This document shows positions 1 through 8,298 of a stretch of 64,000 nt of DNA, piece by piece. The translations under genes were made by a program, and so were the position numbers. The notes under the pieces are model-generated. The model saw only the letters and a list, made by a program, of their open reading frames with translations, had not been told where the DNA came from and did no database searches. Source of the DNA: Gemmatimonadales bacterium. Lineage in GTDB: Bacteria > Gemmatimonadota > Gemmatimonadetes > Gemmatimonadales > GWC2-71-9. Position 1 is the first letter of the stretch; each line of letters opens with the position of its first letter. The DNA lies in the NCBI GenBank assembly GCA_019637315.1, contig JAHBVU010000004.1, forward strand, positions 124,001 to 188,000, given 5' to 3'.

Positions 1-1332
1 CCAACCCTCGGCCGAGGTGCCCATCGGGCCGCCATGGATACTGAGCACCATCGGATACTTGCGACCGGCAGTATACCCGGGTGGATACGTAATGACGCCG
101 TTCTGGGTGAACCCGTCCGGCCCCTGCCAGGTGATGGTTTCGATCCTGCCGGTCTCGATTGCTGCGAAGGCACGGTTCAGCTCGGTAATCCGGCGGGGGG
201 CCACCGTCAGCGAGGCGGCGTAATAGATCTCACTCGGCCGGTTGGGTTCGCGCCCGACGAAGGCGTATGCGCCTGAACGGCTCAGGTTCAGATCCGACGG
301 GTCGACGTTGCCGAGATCGAGCTGGCGAATCCTGCCCTCGAGCGGCTGCACCCAGATCCGGAAGCGGGTCAGATCGGGACCAGTACCCACGATGGCACGG
401 CTGTCGGGAGTCCACTGAATTCCACCGAAGTTACGATCGAGCGATGCGGTGACGTCACGAGCATCTCCGCCCTCGAGCGGAGCCACCAGCACACCACTGA
501 CTCTAAAGCCGATTTCCGGCCCCCGGCTCGCGGTCCACGCCACCGAACGCCCGTCGGGCGACACAATGCCCGCGACGCCGAACCCCTTCCGACCCGAGAT
601 CGTGCGCTCGGCTCCGGTCGCGAGGTCACGCAGCACTAGCGTACCGTTGATCGCCTCGCCCGAATGCGGCTTGGGCCAGACACCGAGCACCACCCGCCGT
701 CCGTCCGGCGTCCACGACACCGACGCAACGTGGCGCACCCCGGACGTGATCCGGGTCGCTGCGCCGCCATCCGCCGGCACAGTCCACAGATGGGTCGGCA
801 AGGTGGCCGCCTGGTCGAGGAAGCTGCTGTTGCCGACTTCGAATGACTTGTTGTGGCGCTCCTCGCCAGTCCGCTCCGGCGCCTCGTCACGGGTCAGGAT
901 GGCAAAGGACTCACCATCGGGACGCCAGGAGTAGCTGCTAACGCCATGCTTGAATGAGGTAATCCGGCGAGCCTCCCCGCCGCCGAGCGGCAGAACATAG
1001 AGCTGCGTTTCCTTCCCCTCCTCGCGATCGAGAAAGGCCAGCCGATCACCGCTCGGCGACCATTCCGGCGAGCCGATGTTGCGGCGGCCCGGGGCCAGCT
1101 CGCGTGAGCGACCAGTAGCGGCATCGATCAGCACCAGCGAGCGCTCGAAGCGGTTGTCGGCGTAGTTGGTCCGACTCAGCACGGCTGCGACCTGCTGTCC
1201 GTCCGGAGAGACCCGCACGCCGGAGACCGTGACCTCGAGACCAAGATCGTTGAGTTCGAACCGCCGCTGCTGTCCGCCCGCCGCCGCGGTCCAGGTCAAC
1301 AGTAGGATCAGGGCTCCCGTAGCAGCACGCAT
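1..1332 (-). CDS. S9 family peptidase, N-terminal part (gene runs off the window)
   Basis: The reading frame is open from an ATG at 1332 to the window edge, giving 444 codons without a stop. Residues 1-20 form a signal peptide (MRAATGALILLLTWTAAAGG), so the protein should be exported. It is followed by repeated PD40/TolB-type propeller blades, recognisable as SPDGQQVA, SPSGDRLAF, RPDGESFAI, TPDGRRVVL and SPDGRSVAW. The visible part ends in SIHGGPMG, the oxyanion-hole segment that opens the alpha/beta-hydrolase domain of acylaminoacyl-peptidase-like S9 enzymes. The catalytic Ser, Asp and His would lie outside the window. Such proteins cleave short peptides or acyl-peptides in the cell envelope. 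The gene is on the same strand as oligopeptidase B, 69 bp away, and may share its transcription. Confidence 0.85.
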   Translation of the reverse strand, partial: MRAATGALILLLTWTAAAGGQQRRFELNDLGLEVTVSGVRVSPDGQQVAAVLSRTNYADNRFERSLVLIDAATGRSRELAPGRRNIGSPEWSPSGDRLAFLDREEGKETQLYVLPLGGGEARRITSFKHGVSSYSWRPDGESFAILTRDEAPERTGEERHNKSFEVGNSSFLDQAATLPTHLWTVPADGGAATRITSGVRHVASVSWTPDGRRVVLGVWPKPHSGEAINGTLVLRDLATGAERTISGRKGFGVAGIVSPDGRSVAWTASRGPEIGFRVSGVLVAPLEGGDARDVTASLDRNFGGIQWTPDSRAIVGTGPDLTRFRIWVQPLEGRIRQLDLGNVDPSDLNLSRSGAYAFVGREPNRPSEIYYAASLTVAPRRITELNRAFAAIETGRIETITWQGPDGFTQNGVITYPPGYTAGRKYPMVLSIHGGPMGTSAEGW

Positions 1333-1401
1333 CGTCGATTCTCCTGTGGTGGCATTGCAGCGTTCTCCTTCCAATCTATTCGCCTTCCGCAAAACGGCGA
1401 C

Positions 1402-3438
1402 TCACCCTGCGAGACCGACCCGCCACAGCACGTAGGCATAGTCCGTGGCAATCTCCCGCAGTCGATCGTATCGACCGGATGCCCCGGAATGACCGGCGTC
1501 GAGATTGGTGAGCAAGATCACCGGCCGCGGGTCGGTATCGATTGTGCGCAGCTTGGCCACATACTTGGCCGGCTCCCAGTACATCACCTGACTGTCATTC
1601 AGGGAACTCCGTATCAGCAGAGCGGGATACGAACCTGAACGCAGATTGGTGTACGGACAGTAGCTCCGGATCCAGCGGAACTGCTCCTCGATGTCCGGAT
1701 TGCCCCATTCCTCGTACTCGCCCACCGTCAGTGGAAGCGTCGGGTCGCGCATGGTATTCAGAACATCGACGAACGGGACCTGCAGAATGGCGGCGCTCGC
1801 CAGATCCGGTCGGGCGTTGATGACCGCGCCCATCAGCAGCCCGCCGGCGCTGCCTCCTTCGATCACGAGTTGCGACGGCGTGGTTCGCCCGACGGCCGCG
1901 AGATGATCGGCGACGGCAATGAAGTCAGTGAACGAATTAGACTTCTGTCCCAGCTTGCCGGCGTCGTGCCAGGGTCGGCCCAGCTCGCCACCGCCCCGGA
2001 CGTGCGCCACCGCAAACGCAACCCCGCGGTCGAGCAGGCTCAAGCGGTTAGACGTGAAGGAGACCGGATAGGAGATGCCATACGCGCCATACCCGGTCAG
2101 GTAGGTCGGCACGGCGACTGTCGGCCCGGCCAGGCGCACCAGGGAGATCGGTACCCTGACGCCGTCCGGGGCAACCGCGAAAAGGCGCTCGCTGACGTAG
2201 CGGGACGGGTCATAGTCGCCCAGCACTTCTTTGCGCTTGAGCAGCACCGACACGTGCGTCTGCATGTCGTACTCATAGACGGACGACGACGTCACGAACG
2301 ACTCGTATCGGTAGCGCAGCCGGGTCGTTTCCCACGTCAGGTTGATCGACGGACTAACGTCGTAAACTTCCTCGCCGAACTCCACCAGCCGACCCGCTGG
2401 GGAACCGACTGGACCAACCCGAATCCGAGGCAGACCCTCGCTCCGCTCCCAGGACACCCAGTGACCGGCAAAGCATTCGAACCCCTCCAGCATCACCCCG
2501 AGATGGGCCGGCAGGAACTCGACCCAGTTCGCCTCGTCAGGCGCAGCAACCGGAGCCGACACCACCCGAAACGTGGCCGCCGTGTCGTTGACCCGGATAT
2601 AGAAATGGTCGCCGTGGTGCTCGATATCGTACTCACGGTCTTGCCGCCGCGGCGAGACAACACGCCAGGCGCCGTCTGGCGCATCGGTCTCGAGAACGTG
2701 TGCCTCACTCGTGATGTGGCTGGCGGCGTACATCACGAGATAGCGCCTGCTCCGGGTTCGGGTGACGATGACCCGGAAACGCTCATCCGTCTCTTCGTAG
2801 ACGAGCCGCGCAGCTCCCCCGTCGACGACCGCGGCGTACATCCGGAACTCACGTTTGGTGACGGGGTCATCCACGGTGTAGAAGAACGCCCGACTGTCCG
2901 CCGCCCATGCGAACGAACCGACTCGCGGCACGGGAACGATCCGCGCCTCGCCGGTGGCCAGATCCTTGACGTGGAGTGTGTACTCTCGAAAGCCTGTGGT
3001 GTCGATCGCGTAGGCGAGCAACCCGGCATCCGGGCTGATTGCATACACACCAAGCCCCATGAAGGTGTGCCCTTCGGCAAGCGTGTTCAGATCGAGCAGG
3101 ACTTCCTCGGGCGCCTCCATACTGCCGTGACGTCGGGCATAGATAGCGTACTGCTGACCCTCCACGGTGCGCGAGTAGTACCAGTACTCTCCATCGCGAT
3201 ACGGCACACTCAGGTCAGTCTGCCTGATCCGGGCCAGCATCTCATCGTAGAGTGTCGCCTCGAGCGGAGCGAGCGGCGCCAGCACCGCGTGGCCGTAGGC
3301 ATTCTCGGCCTCGAGGTAGGCGCGCACCTCGGGGTCGTCTCGCCGGCACATCCAGGCATAGTCGTCGTGAAACGTTTCGCCATGCATCGAGAAGGCGGTC
3401 GGCTCGCGCCGAGCCACCGGGGGTATCTGCGTCGTCAT
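1402..3438 (-). CDS. ptrB: Oligopeptidase B-like prolyl oligopeptidase (S9A)
   Basis: The protein has 678 residues, close to the usual size of oligopeptidase B, a cytosolic serine peptidase that cuts short peptides after basic residues. An N-terminal propeller (residues about 70-390) is followed by an alpha/beta-hydrolase domain with GYGAYG near the oxyanion hole, the nucleophile motif GGSAGGLLMG, an Asp in SLNDSQV and the His in DAGHSG. There is no signal peptide. The ATG at 3438 is chosen because it overlaps the sirtuin stop as ATGA, which implies translational coupling; an in-frame codon at 3468 would run 30 bp further into the sirtuin gene. The family match is strong, but basic-residue specificity is inferred from family only. 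Confidence 0.88.
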   Translation of the reverse strand: MTTQIPPVARREPTAFSMHGETFHDDYAWMCRRDDPEVRAYLEAENAYGHAVLAPLAPLEATLYDEMLARIRQTDLSVPYRDGEYWYYSRTVEGQQYAIYARRHGSMEAPEEVLLDLNTLAEGHTFMGLGVYAISPDAGLLAYAIDTTGFREYTLHVKDLATGEARIVPVPRVGSFAWAADSRAFFYTVDDPVTKREFRMYAAVVDGGAARLVYEETDERFRVIVTRTRSRRYLVMYAASHITSEAHVLETDAPDGAWRVVSPRRQDREYDIEHHGDHFYIRVNDTAATFRVVSAPVAAPDEANWVEFLPAHLGVMLEGFECFAGHWVSWERSEGLPRIRVGPVGSPAGRLVEFGEEVYDVSPSINLTWETTRLRYRYESFVTSSSVYEYDMQTHVSVLLKRKEVLGDYDPSRYVSERLFAVAPDGVRVPISLVRLAGPTVAVPTYLTGYGAYGISYPVSFTSNRLSLLDRGVAFAVAHVRGGGELGRPWHDAGKLGQKSNSFTDFIAVADHLAAVGRTTPSQLVIEGGSAGGLLMGAVINARPDLASAAILQVPFVDVLNTMRDPTLPLTVGEYEEWGNPDIEEQFRWIRSYCPYTNLRSGSYPALLIRSSLNDSQVMYWEPAKYVAKLRTIDTDPRPVILLTNLDAGHSGASGRYDRLREIATDYAYVLWRVGLAG

Positions 3439-4178
3439 GCCGTGCTCTCCGACCTGGCGTCGGGCCACACCTGCCGGATCAGATCCGGCAGCACGGTCCC
3501 CGCCGGGCCGATCAGGTGATGGATGCCGGCGCCGCTATGCTGACCGCCAGCATCCGTGTTCACAACGACCACGACCGCACCGGACGCGGCCGCCTGCCAG
3601 GGAAGTGATGCCGCCGGCTCGACGACGTTCGAGGTTCCCACGGACAGGAACAGGTCCGCCGACGCTGAGGCTGCCTGCGCACGTCGGAGCGCCGCTGCGG
3701 GAAGCATCTCGCCGAACCAGACAACATCGGGTCGGAGCAGGCCGCCACAGTCGGCGCAGGACGGAACCCGGTCAGTATCCGCAAACTCGGCGGCAATCCG
3801 CCCGCAGTCGCAGCACTTGACCCGGGCAATGTTGCCGTGGAGTTCGATCGGATCACGGCTGCCGGCCCTGAGGTGCAACCCGTCGACGTTCTGGGTGATC
3901 AGGGTCAGCTGAGGCACCAGATGCTCGAGCGCAGCAAGAGCAAGGTGACCGGGATTCGGCAAGGCCTTGGCCACAGCCAGGCGACGCGACCGGTACCAGC
4001 TCCACACCAGGTCCGGGTTACGCCGGAATCCCTCGGGCGTTGCCAGCTCTTCGGGCGAGTAATCGGCCCACAGCCCCGTCAGCGCATCACGAAATGTCGG
4101 GATCCCACTCTCGGCGGAGATACCGGCACCCGTCAACACCGCAACGCGCTGCGCCCGCCGGAGCGCTTCAACGACCAA
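3435..4178 (-). CDS. cobB: NAD-dependent protein deacylase, sirtuin (SIR2/CobB type)
   Basis: The product has 247 residues and the full sirtuin signature: GAGISAESGIPTFRD for NAD binding, TQNVDGLH, the catalytic His in ELHGN, two Cys pairs (CCDC and CADC) for zinc, and SVGTSN. The segment WYRSRR supplies the Tyr-x-x-Arg pair that in CobB and SIRT5 binds acidic acyl groups, so desuccinylation or demalonylation is possible as well as deacetylation. The start is taken as TTG at 4178, which has GGAGG six to seven bases upstream and overlaps the end of the GNAT gene; the next upstream ATG (4205) lies deeper inside that gene. It is coupled to a GNAT acyltransferase upstream and to oligopeptidase B downstream. 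Confidence 0.88.
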   Translation of the reverse strand: MVVEALRRAQRVAVLTGAGISAESGIPTFRDALTGLWADYSPEELATPEGFRRNPDLVWSWYRSRRLAVAKALPNPGHLALAALEHLVPQLTLITQNVDGLHLRAGSRDPIELHGNIARVKCCDCGRIAAEFADTDRVPSCADCGGLLRPDVVWFGEMLPAAALRRAQAASASADLFLSVGTSNVVEPAASLPWQAAASGAVVVVVNTDAGGQHSGAGIHHLIGPAGTVLPDLIRQVWPDARSESTA

Positions 4179-4755
4179 GCCTCGCCTCCAACTTTGCCTT
4201 GGCATCGGGCCACTCGGTGGCCAGGATGCTGTAGTAGACGGTATCCCGATAGACGCCGTCCCACCGCAAACCGTGGTGACGCAGCACCCCTTCGCGAACC
4301 CCACCGATCCGCTCGATGGCCTGCTGGGACTGCAGGTTGCGGCCGTCGGTCTTGAACTGGATCCTGAGCGCCCCGAGTTCCTCGAAGGCATGCCGAAGCA
4401 AGAGGTACTTGCACTCCGTATTGATCGCGGTCCGCTGCGCGGCAAGACCCAACCAGGTCCAGCCAATCTCGAGCGCCCGATCGCCGTGGCGGATTTCCAG
4501 GAACCGAGTCGACCCGACCGCGCGGTCGGTCAGGGCATCGACGATGGCAAAAGGCACTTCACTCCGGTCCGCAGCAGCGCGCCAGGCCCGATCGATGATC
4601 GCAAGCATCGCCTCGCGATCCCGCGGTCGAGGCGTCGGCAGGTAACGCCAGATGGAATCGTCGGCGCCGGCCTCGAGCAGCTGGTCGGCGTGATCGTGGT
4701 CGAGCGGCTCGAGGCGGGCATGCTCGCCGTAGAGCACCACGGGCGTCGGGTTCAT
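4168..4755 (-). CDS. GNAT family N-acetyltransferase (RimJ/RimL type)
   Basis: This 195-residue protein looks like the RimJ/RimL branch of GNAT acetyltransferases. The opening VLYGEHARLEPLDHDHADQL is the usual first strand and helix. The centre carries a GSTRFLEI strand, an EIGWTWLG segment and a KYLLLRHAFEELG helix of the acetyl-CoA fold, followed by the usual QFKTDGRNLQSQQAIERIGG stretch. It would transfer an acetyl group from acetyl-CoA to an amine of a protein or small molecule; the substrate cannot be read from sequence. Its 3' end overlaps the sirtuin start, placing a potential acylating and deacylating enzyme in one transcript. The gene is divergent from the acyl-CoA synthetase at 4860. 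Confidence 0.82.
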   Translation of the reverse strand: MNPTPVVLYGEHARLEPLDHDHADQLLEAGADDSIWRYLPTPRPRDREAMLAIIDRAWRAAADRSEVPFAIVDALTDRAVGSTRFLEIRHGDRALEIGWTWLGLAAQRTAINTECKYLLLRHAFEELGALRIQFKTDGRNLQSQQAIERIGGVREGVLRHHGLRWDGVYRDTVYYSILATEWPDAKAKLEARLGR

Positions 4756-4859
4756 GGGTGACTCGGTCGGGGTAGGTGGCGTTCAATCTATCACAGCCGA
4801 CTCATCGGAAGCACAATGGGGCTTGTCACCATCGCCTGGCCTGCCGACCCTTCACGCCA

Positions 4860-6347
4860 ATGGCTACAGACCTGTTGTTCGAGCGGGCGGCGCGGTTCGG
4901 AGCCCAGACCGCCATCGTCGATCCGACCGGCAGGTTCAGCTACGCTATGCTGGCGGCCCGAACCAACGCCGTGGCGGCGGGCCTGGTCGACCGAGGCGTG
5001 CAGCCTGGCGACCGGGTTGCCTACCTGCTCGACCCTGGCTTCGAGCACGTCGCCGTCCAGTGGGGAATCTGGCGGGCCGGTGGTATTGCGGTTCCCCTCG
5101 CGGTCTCGCATCCCGAACGGGAGCTGGCCCATGTCATCGATGACGCGACCCCGTCGCTCATGGTTGCCGATCCCGGTGAATACCTGGCACGGCTCGCAGG
5201 GCTGGCCCGCGACCGCGGCATCCCGGTTGCCTCCCCGGGCGAGCTGCAACCTGACAGCATACCTGCCCTTCCCGAGGTCCGCGCCGAACAGCCTGCGCTG
5301 GTGATCTACACGAGCGGAACGACCGGACGACCGAAAGGCGTAGTCACCACACACACCAACCTCAGAGCCCAAACCACCACGCTGGTCGACGCGTGGGAAT
5401 GGCGGGAGACCGACCGCAGCCTGCACGTGCTGCCGCTTCATCACATCCACGGCCTCATCAATGCACTGTCCTGTGCGCTCTGGTGCGGAGCAGCCGTCGA
5501 GTTCCTCAGTCCGTTCGATGCACTCCGAGCCTGGGAACGCCTCGGTTCAGGCGAGATCACCTTCTTCACGGCGGTTCCGACGGTCTACGCCCGGTTGATC
5601 GGCGCCTGGGAGGCGAGCGATCCGGCCCTCCGACGACGCTGGCGGCGCGGACTCGACGGAGTCCGGGTCATGTGTTCCGGCTCGGCGGCGCTGCCGGTGT
5701 CGACGCTGGAGCAATGGGAGACCATGACGGGCCATCGGCTCCTCGAACGCTACGGCATGACGGAAATCGGCATGGCACTCGGCAATCCGCTCCACGGTCG
5801 TCGTCGGGCGGGCACCGTCGGCGTCCCGTTTCCGGACGTCGCACTCCGCCTGGTCGACGAGGTCGGTCAGGTCGTTCCCGACGGAGCGGTCGGAGAACTC
5901 GAAGTGCAGAGCGCGCAGGTCTTTCAGGAGTACTGGCAGCGGCCCGAGGAAACGGCCAAGGCATTCCGCGATGGCTGGTTCCTGACCGGTGACGTGGCGA
6001 TCCGCGAAGACGGCTACTACCGCCTGCTCGGCAGACGCAGCGTCGATCTCATCAAATCAGCCGGCTACAAACTCTCGGCGCTGGAGATCGAGGAGGCCAT
6101 TCGCGAGCACCCCGACGTGGCCGACTGCGCGGTGGTCGGGCTGGCGGACGCGGACCTGGGAGAAAAGGTGGCTGCACTGATCGTCTGCCGAGAGACGGAG
6201 CCAGACCCCGACCAGTTCCGCACCTGGCTCAAGACCCGACTGGCGGCCTACAAGGTTCCCCGGGTCATCGCCTTTGCAGATGAGCTGCCGCGCAACGCCA
6301 TGGGCAAGGTGACCAAGACGGCCGTTCGCGACGTGCTCCGTAGCTAG
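4860..6347 (+). CDS. AMP-forming acyl-CoA synthetase, malonyl-CoA synthetase (MatB/ACSF3)-like
   Basis: The 495-residue ANL-superfamily enzyme contains the P-loop YTSGTTGRPKG, the adenylate motif ERYGMTEIGMA, the hinge aspartate region WFLTGDVA and a C-terminal catalytic lysine in NAMGKVTK. The stretch from MCSGSAALP to GMALGNPL with a following PGxVG-like turn (RAGTVGVPFPDV) resembles malonyl-CoA synthetases MatB/ACSF3 more than long-chain or acetyl-CoA synthetases. It would ligate a short acid, possibly malonate or methylmalonate, to CoA with ATP. The start at 4860 begins MATDLLFERAARFG, where the family begins; the open frame upstream has no family character. Its stop overlaps the stop of the convergent membrane protein gene. 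Substrate assignment is tentative. Confidence 0.8.
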   Translation: MATDLLFERAARFGAQTAIVDPTGRFSYAMLAARTNAVAAGLVDRGVQPGDRVAYLLDPGFEHVAVQWGIWRAGGIAVPLAVSHPERELAHVIDDATPSLMVADPGEYLARLAGLARDRGIPVASPGELQPDSIPALPEVRAEQPALVIYTSGTTGRPKGVVTTHTNLRAQTTTLVDAWEWRETDRSLHVLPLHHIHGLINALSCALWCGAAVEFLSPFDALRAWERLGSGEITFFTAVPTVYARLIGAWEASDPALRRRWRRGLDGVRVMCSGSAALPVSTLEQWETMTGHRLLERYGMTEIGMALGNPLHGRRRAGTVGVPFPDVALRLVDEVGQVVPDGAVGELEVQSAQVFQEYWQRPEETAKAFRDGWFLTGDVAIREDGYYRLLGRRSVDLIKSAGYKLSALEIEEAIREHPDVADCAVVGLADADLGEKVAALIVCRETEPDPDQFRTWLKTRLAAYKVPRVIAFADELPRNAMGKVTKTAVRDVLRS

Positions 6348-6874
6348 CCCTCCTCGGCAGGCGCGGAGCGCGAGGCCATTCGGGCTCGTCGGAAGAGCAC
6401 GGCAATGCCCACCAGGCAGGAGACCGTCATCAGCATGAAAGCCACCATGCGAATGGTACGCGCAATCGCCTGATCACTGCCGAGCAGGTCGAACTCCGCC
6501 AGCAGATAGGTCCAGTCATGCTCGCCACCGCCGACCAGCGGCAGTTCCTGCGCACGGGCGTCCGCGACATAGCGCGCGATGTTCCAGCCATTCTGACCCA
6601 GCCACCAGATCGGCACGGTCACGGCATGCCAATCCCGTCGCCAGGCAAAGTGAGCCGCAAAGGCGAGGGGAAACAGAATCTGCAGCAACGTCCCGCCGAA
6701 CGCCGCGAGACGCTCGCCGCCCCATCCGAAGACCAGATGGCCGGTCTCGTGGATCGCAAGGTCGACGTCGTCGAGCCAGGTGTAGCTGTCCGGACTTCGC
6801 ATGATCCAGAGCCCAAAAGCGAACAGAACGGTCGTGACCACGACCCGGATTGCCTCCTCGTTTCGGCTCGACAT
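6344..6874 (-). CDS. Integral membrane protein with HExxH motif
   Basis: The 176-residue protein starts at an ATG at 6874; the longer open frame upstream is non-coding in character and overlaps a divergent gene. It has about four hydrophobic segments: VVVTTVLFAFGLWIM, the region after GGTLLQILFPLAFAAHF, VTVPIWWLGQ and MVAFMLMTVSCLVGIAVLF. Between the first two lies DLAIHETGHLVFGWGGE, an HExxH zinc-peptidase motif set before a GGTLLQ turn, as in M50-like membrane metalloproteins. Whether it is an active protease is unknown: the third metal ligand is not obvious, although the later GQNGWN and HDW segments are candidates. It is divergent from the DUF4105 gene, with 90 bp between starts. Confidence 0.7.
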   Translation of the reverse strand: MSSRNEEAIRVVVTTVLFAFGLWIMRSPDSYTWLDDVDLAIHETGHLVFGWGGERLAAFGGTLLQILFPLAFAAHFAWRRDWHAVTVPIWWLGQNGWNIARYVADARAQELPLVGGGEHDWTYLLAEFDLLGSDQAIARTIRMVAFMLMTVSCLVGIAVLFRRARMASRSAPAEEG

Positions 6875-6964
6875 CGGGCTCCCAGCTGGCGGAGCCCTGA
6901 ATCTACCAGCGCCGAGGGTCCACCCTCGCGCGCCCTCGGGCCGGGTGCCTAGTTTTCTGGAGCC

Positions 6965-7804
6965 ATGCGAACTCCTCCTCGTCGCCGGACCTTCTGGCGC
7001 ATCCTCAGTTTCGGCTTCATCTCTGCCATGATCGGCTTCGGGGTGACGATTCTGACCCGGCAGCCATCGAACCACCGGCCCTGGATTGCCGATCACGCTC
7101 GGGCCCCGGAAATCGTCCTTTCCGACTCGCTGGTCCGGATTGCCAACCTGCGGAACTTCCAACTGGTCGGGAGCGATTCCTCCATCCCGGCCTATGAGAC
7201 TCGCACCTACGATCTCAGTCGCCTCGATTCCGCGTGGTTCGTCCTGGCGCCATTCTCCAAGGCGTGGCGCGGACCGGCCCACGGATTTGTCAGCTTCGGC
7301 TTCGACGATTCGACCTACGTCACGATCTCCGTCGAGGCCCGCCGGGAAGTGGGCGAGGAGTACGGGGTGCTGGCCGGCCTGGGACGCAACTTCGAACTGA
7401 TCTACGTCATCGGCGACGAGCGCGACGTGATCGGCCGGCGGGCAGCGTTCGGCGACGTGGACGTCTACCTCTATCCGATTCGCACCACGCCCGAGCGAGC
7501 CAGGGCCGTCTTCGTCGACATGCTGCGTCGGGCAGACGGGCTGAGCACGAGGCCAGAGTTCTATCACACGGTGCGCAACAACTGCATGTCGAATCTCGTG
7601 GCGAGCGTCAACCGGGTTGTGCCGGACCGGATTCAGGGTGGCCTTCGGCTCCTCCTGCCCGGCTATGCCGATGAGATTGCCCGCTCGCTCGGCCTTCTCG
7701 AAGAGGGCGTCACGATCGAAGAGATCCGGTCGCGCTATCGCATCAACGACGCGGCGGCACGGTATCTCGACAGCGCCGACTTCTCGCGTCGAATTCGTTC
7801 CTGA
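6965..7804 (+). CDS. DUF4105 (Lnb N-terminal periplasmic domain) protein
   Basis: The 279-residue product has an N-terminal membrane anchor or signal (residues about 10-30, FWRILSFGFISAMIGFGVTIL). The body matches the DUF4105 pattern: HGFVSFGFDDSTYVTISVEA, then GVLAGLGRNFELIYVIGDE with RDVIGRR, then VYLYPI and FYHTVRNNC. This fold is an NlpC/P60-like papain fold found at the N-terminus of outer-membrane Lnb proteins. The conserved Cys in NNC and the His of HGF fit the expected catalytic pair. It is probably periplasmic; the substrate is unknown. It is divergent from the HExxH membrane protein, and the spacing suggests a shared promoter region. Confidence 0.78.
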   Translation: MRTPPRRRTFWRILSFGFISAMIGFGVTILTRQPSNHRPWIADHARAPEIVLSDSLVRIANLRNFQLVGSDSSIPAYETRTYDLSRLDSAWFVLAPFSKAWRGPAHGFVSFGFDDSTYVTISVEARREVGEEYGVLAGLGRNFELIYVIGDERDVIGRRAAFGDVDVYLYPIRTTPERARAVFVDMLRRADGLSTRPEFYHTVRNNCMSNLVASVNRVVPDRIQGGLRLLLPGYADEIARSLGLLEEGVTIEEIRSRYRINDAAARYLDSADFSRRIRS

Positions 7805-7994
7805 GCAGCTGGCAGACTCACTGCACTCGGTCCGCATCAGCGCTGTCACGACTGCCCGGATCGGCCAGCCTGCGGCGGGTCGAACGCGTCAGTCGTTAGG
7901 GCAATTTCTCCCCCCCTTCCGCATTCCCCGAATCGGGCGCATAATAGGTCCGTCGGACCTCCCCACCCTCAACGGACTTCGGACCCACGCGCCC

Positions 7995-8273
7995 ATGGCG
8001 ACACGCCGACTATCGACCAAACCCAAGGCCCCGGCAGCTCGATCCCGCGCAACTGCCAAGATTCCCGGCATTTCGCGGATCGACCAGGCGAGTACCCGGA
8101 CCTTCGGTTGGTTCTGTCGCGTAGGGTATCGCCCAACCCCGACCGGCACGCGGCCCAAATTCACCGCCTTCTTCGGCGACGCCAGCAGCGGCGGCAAAAA
8201 GAAGGCGTTCGACCGCGCCGTGCTCTGGCTCAAGACGGTCGAGCGAACCGGCAAAGCCCCGAAAAAGAAGTGA
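7995..8273 (+). CDS. Small basic protein with AP2/ERF-like domain
   Basis: The 92-residue protein is rich in Lys and Arg. Residues about 25-85 follow the pattern GISRID...T.GW.CRV.....P..TAFFGD...GGKKKAFDRAVLW, which is how bacterial AP2-like DNA-binding domains read (three strands carrying GW, then a helix after a GG turn). Such domains usually sit in HNH homing endonucleases but also occur alone. The N-terminal 24 residues look disordered and basic. It would be expected to bind DNA, perhaps as a nucleoid or regulatory protein. The ATG at 7995 is the first in a plausible context; the longer upstream frame overlaps the DUF4105 gene in another frame and looks random. Confidence 0.62.
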   Translation: MATRRLSTKPKAPAARSRATAKIPGISRIDQASTRTFGWFCRVGYRPTPTGTRPKFTAFFGDASSGGKKKAFDRAVLWLKTVERTGKAPKKK

Positions 8274-8298
8274 CCTGGCCGGGCACGCCCCAGCACCC

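Noticed and set aside
1870-3519. Long plus-strand frame of 549 codons over the oligopeptidase B gene
   Set aside because: It mirrors a well-supported gene on the other strand, a common effect of high GC at third positions; its translation is Arg/Asp-rich with no motifs.
6344-7849. 501-codon version of the HExxH membrane protein
   Set aside because: The upstream part overlaps the DUF4105 gene antisense and is not membrane-like; the protein starts at 6874.
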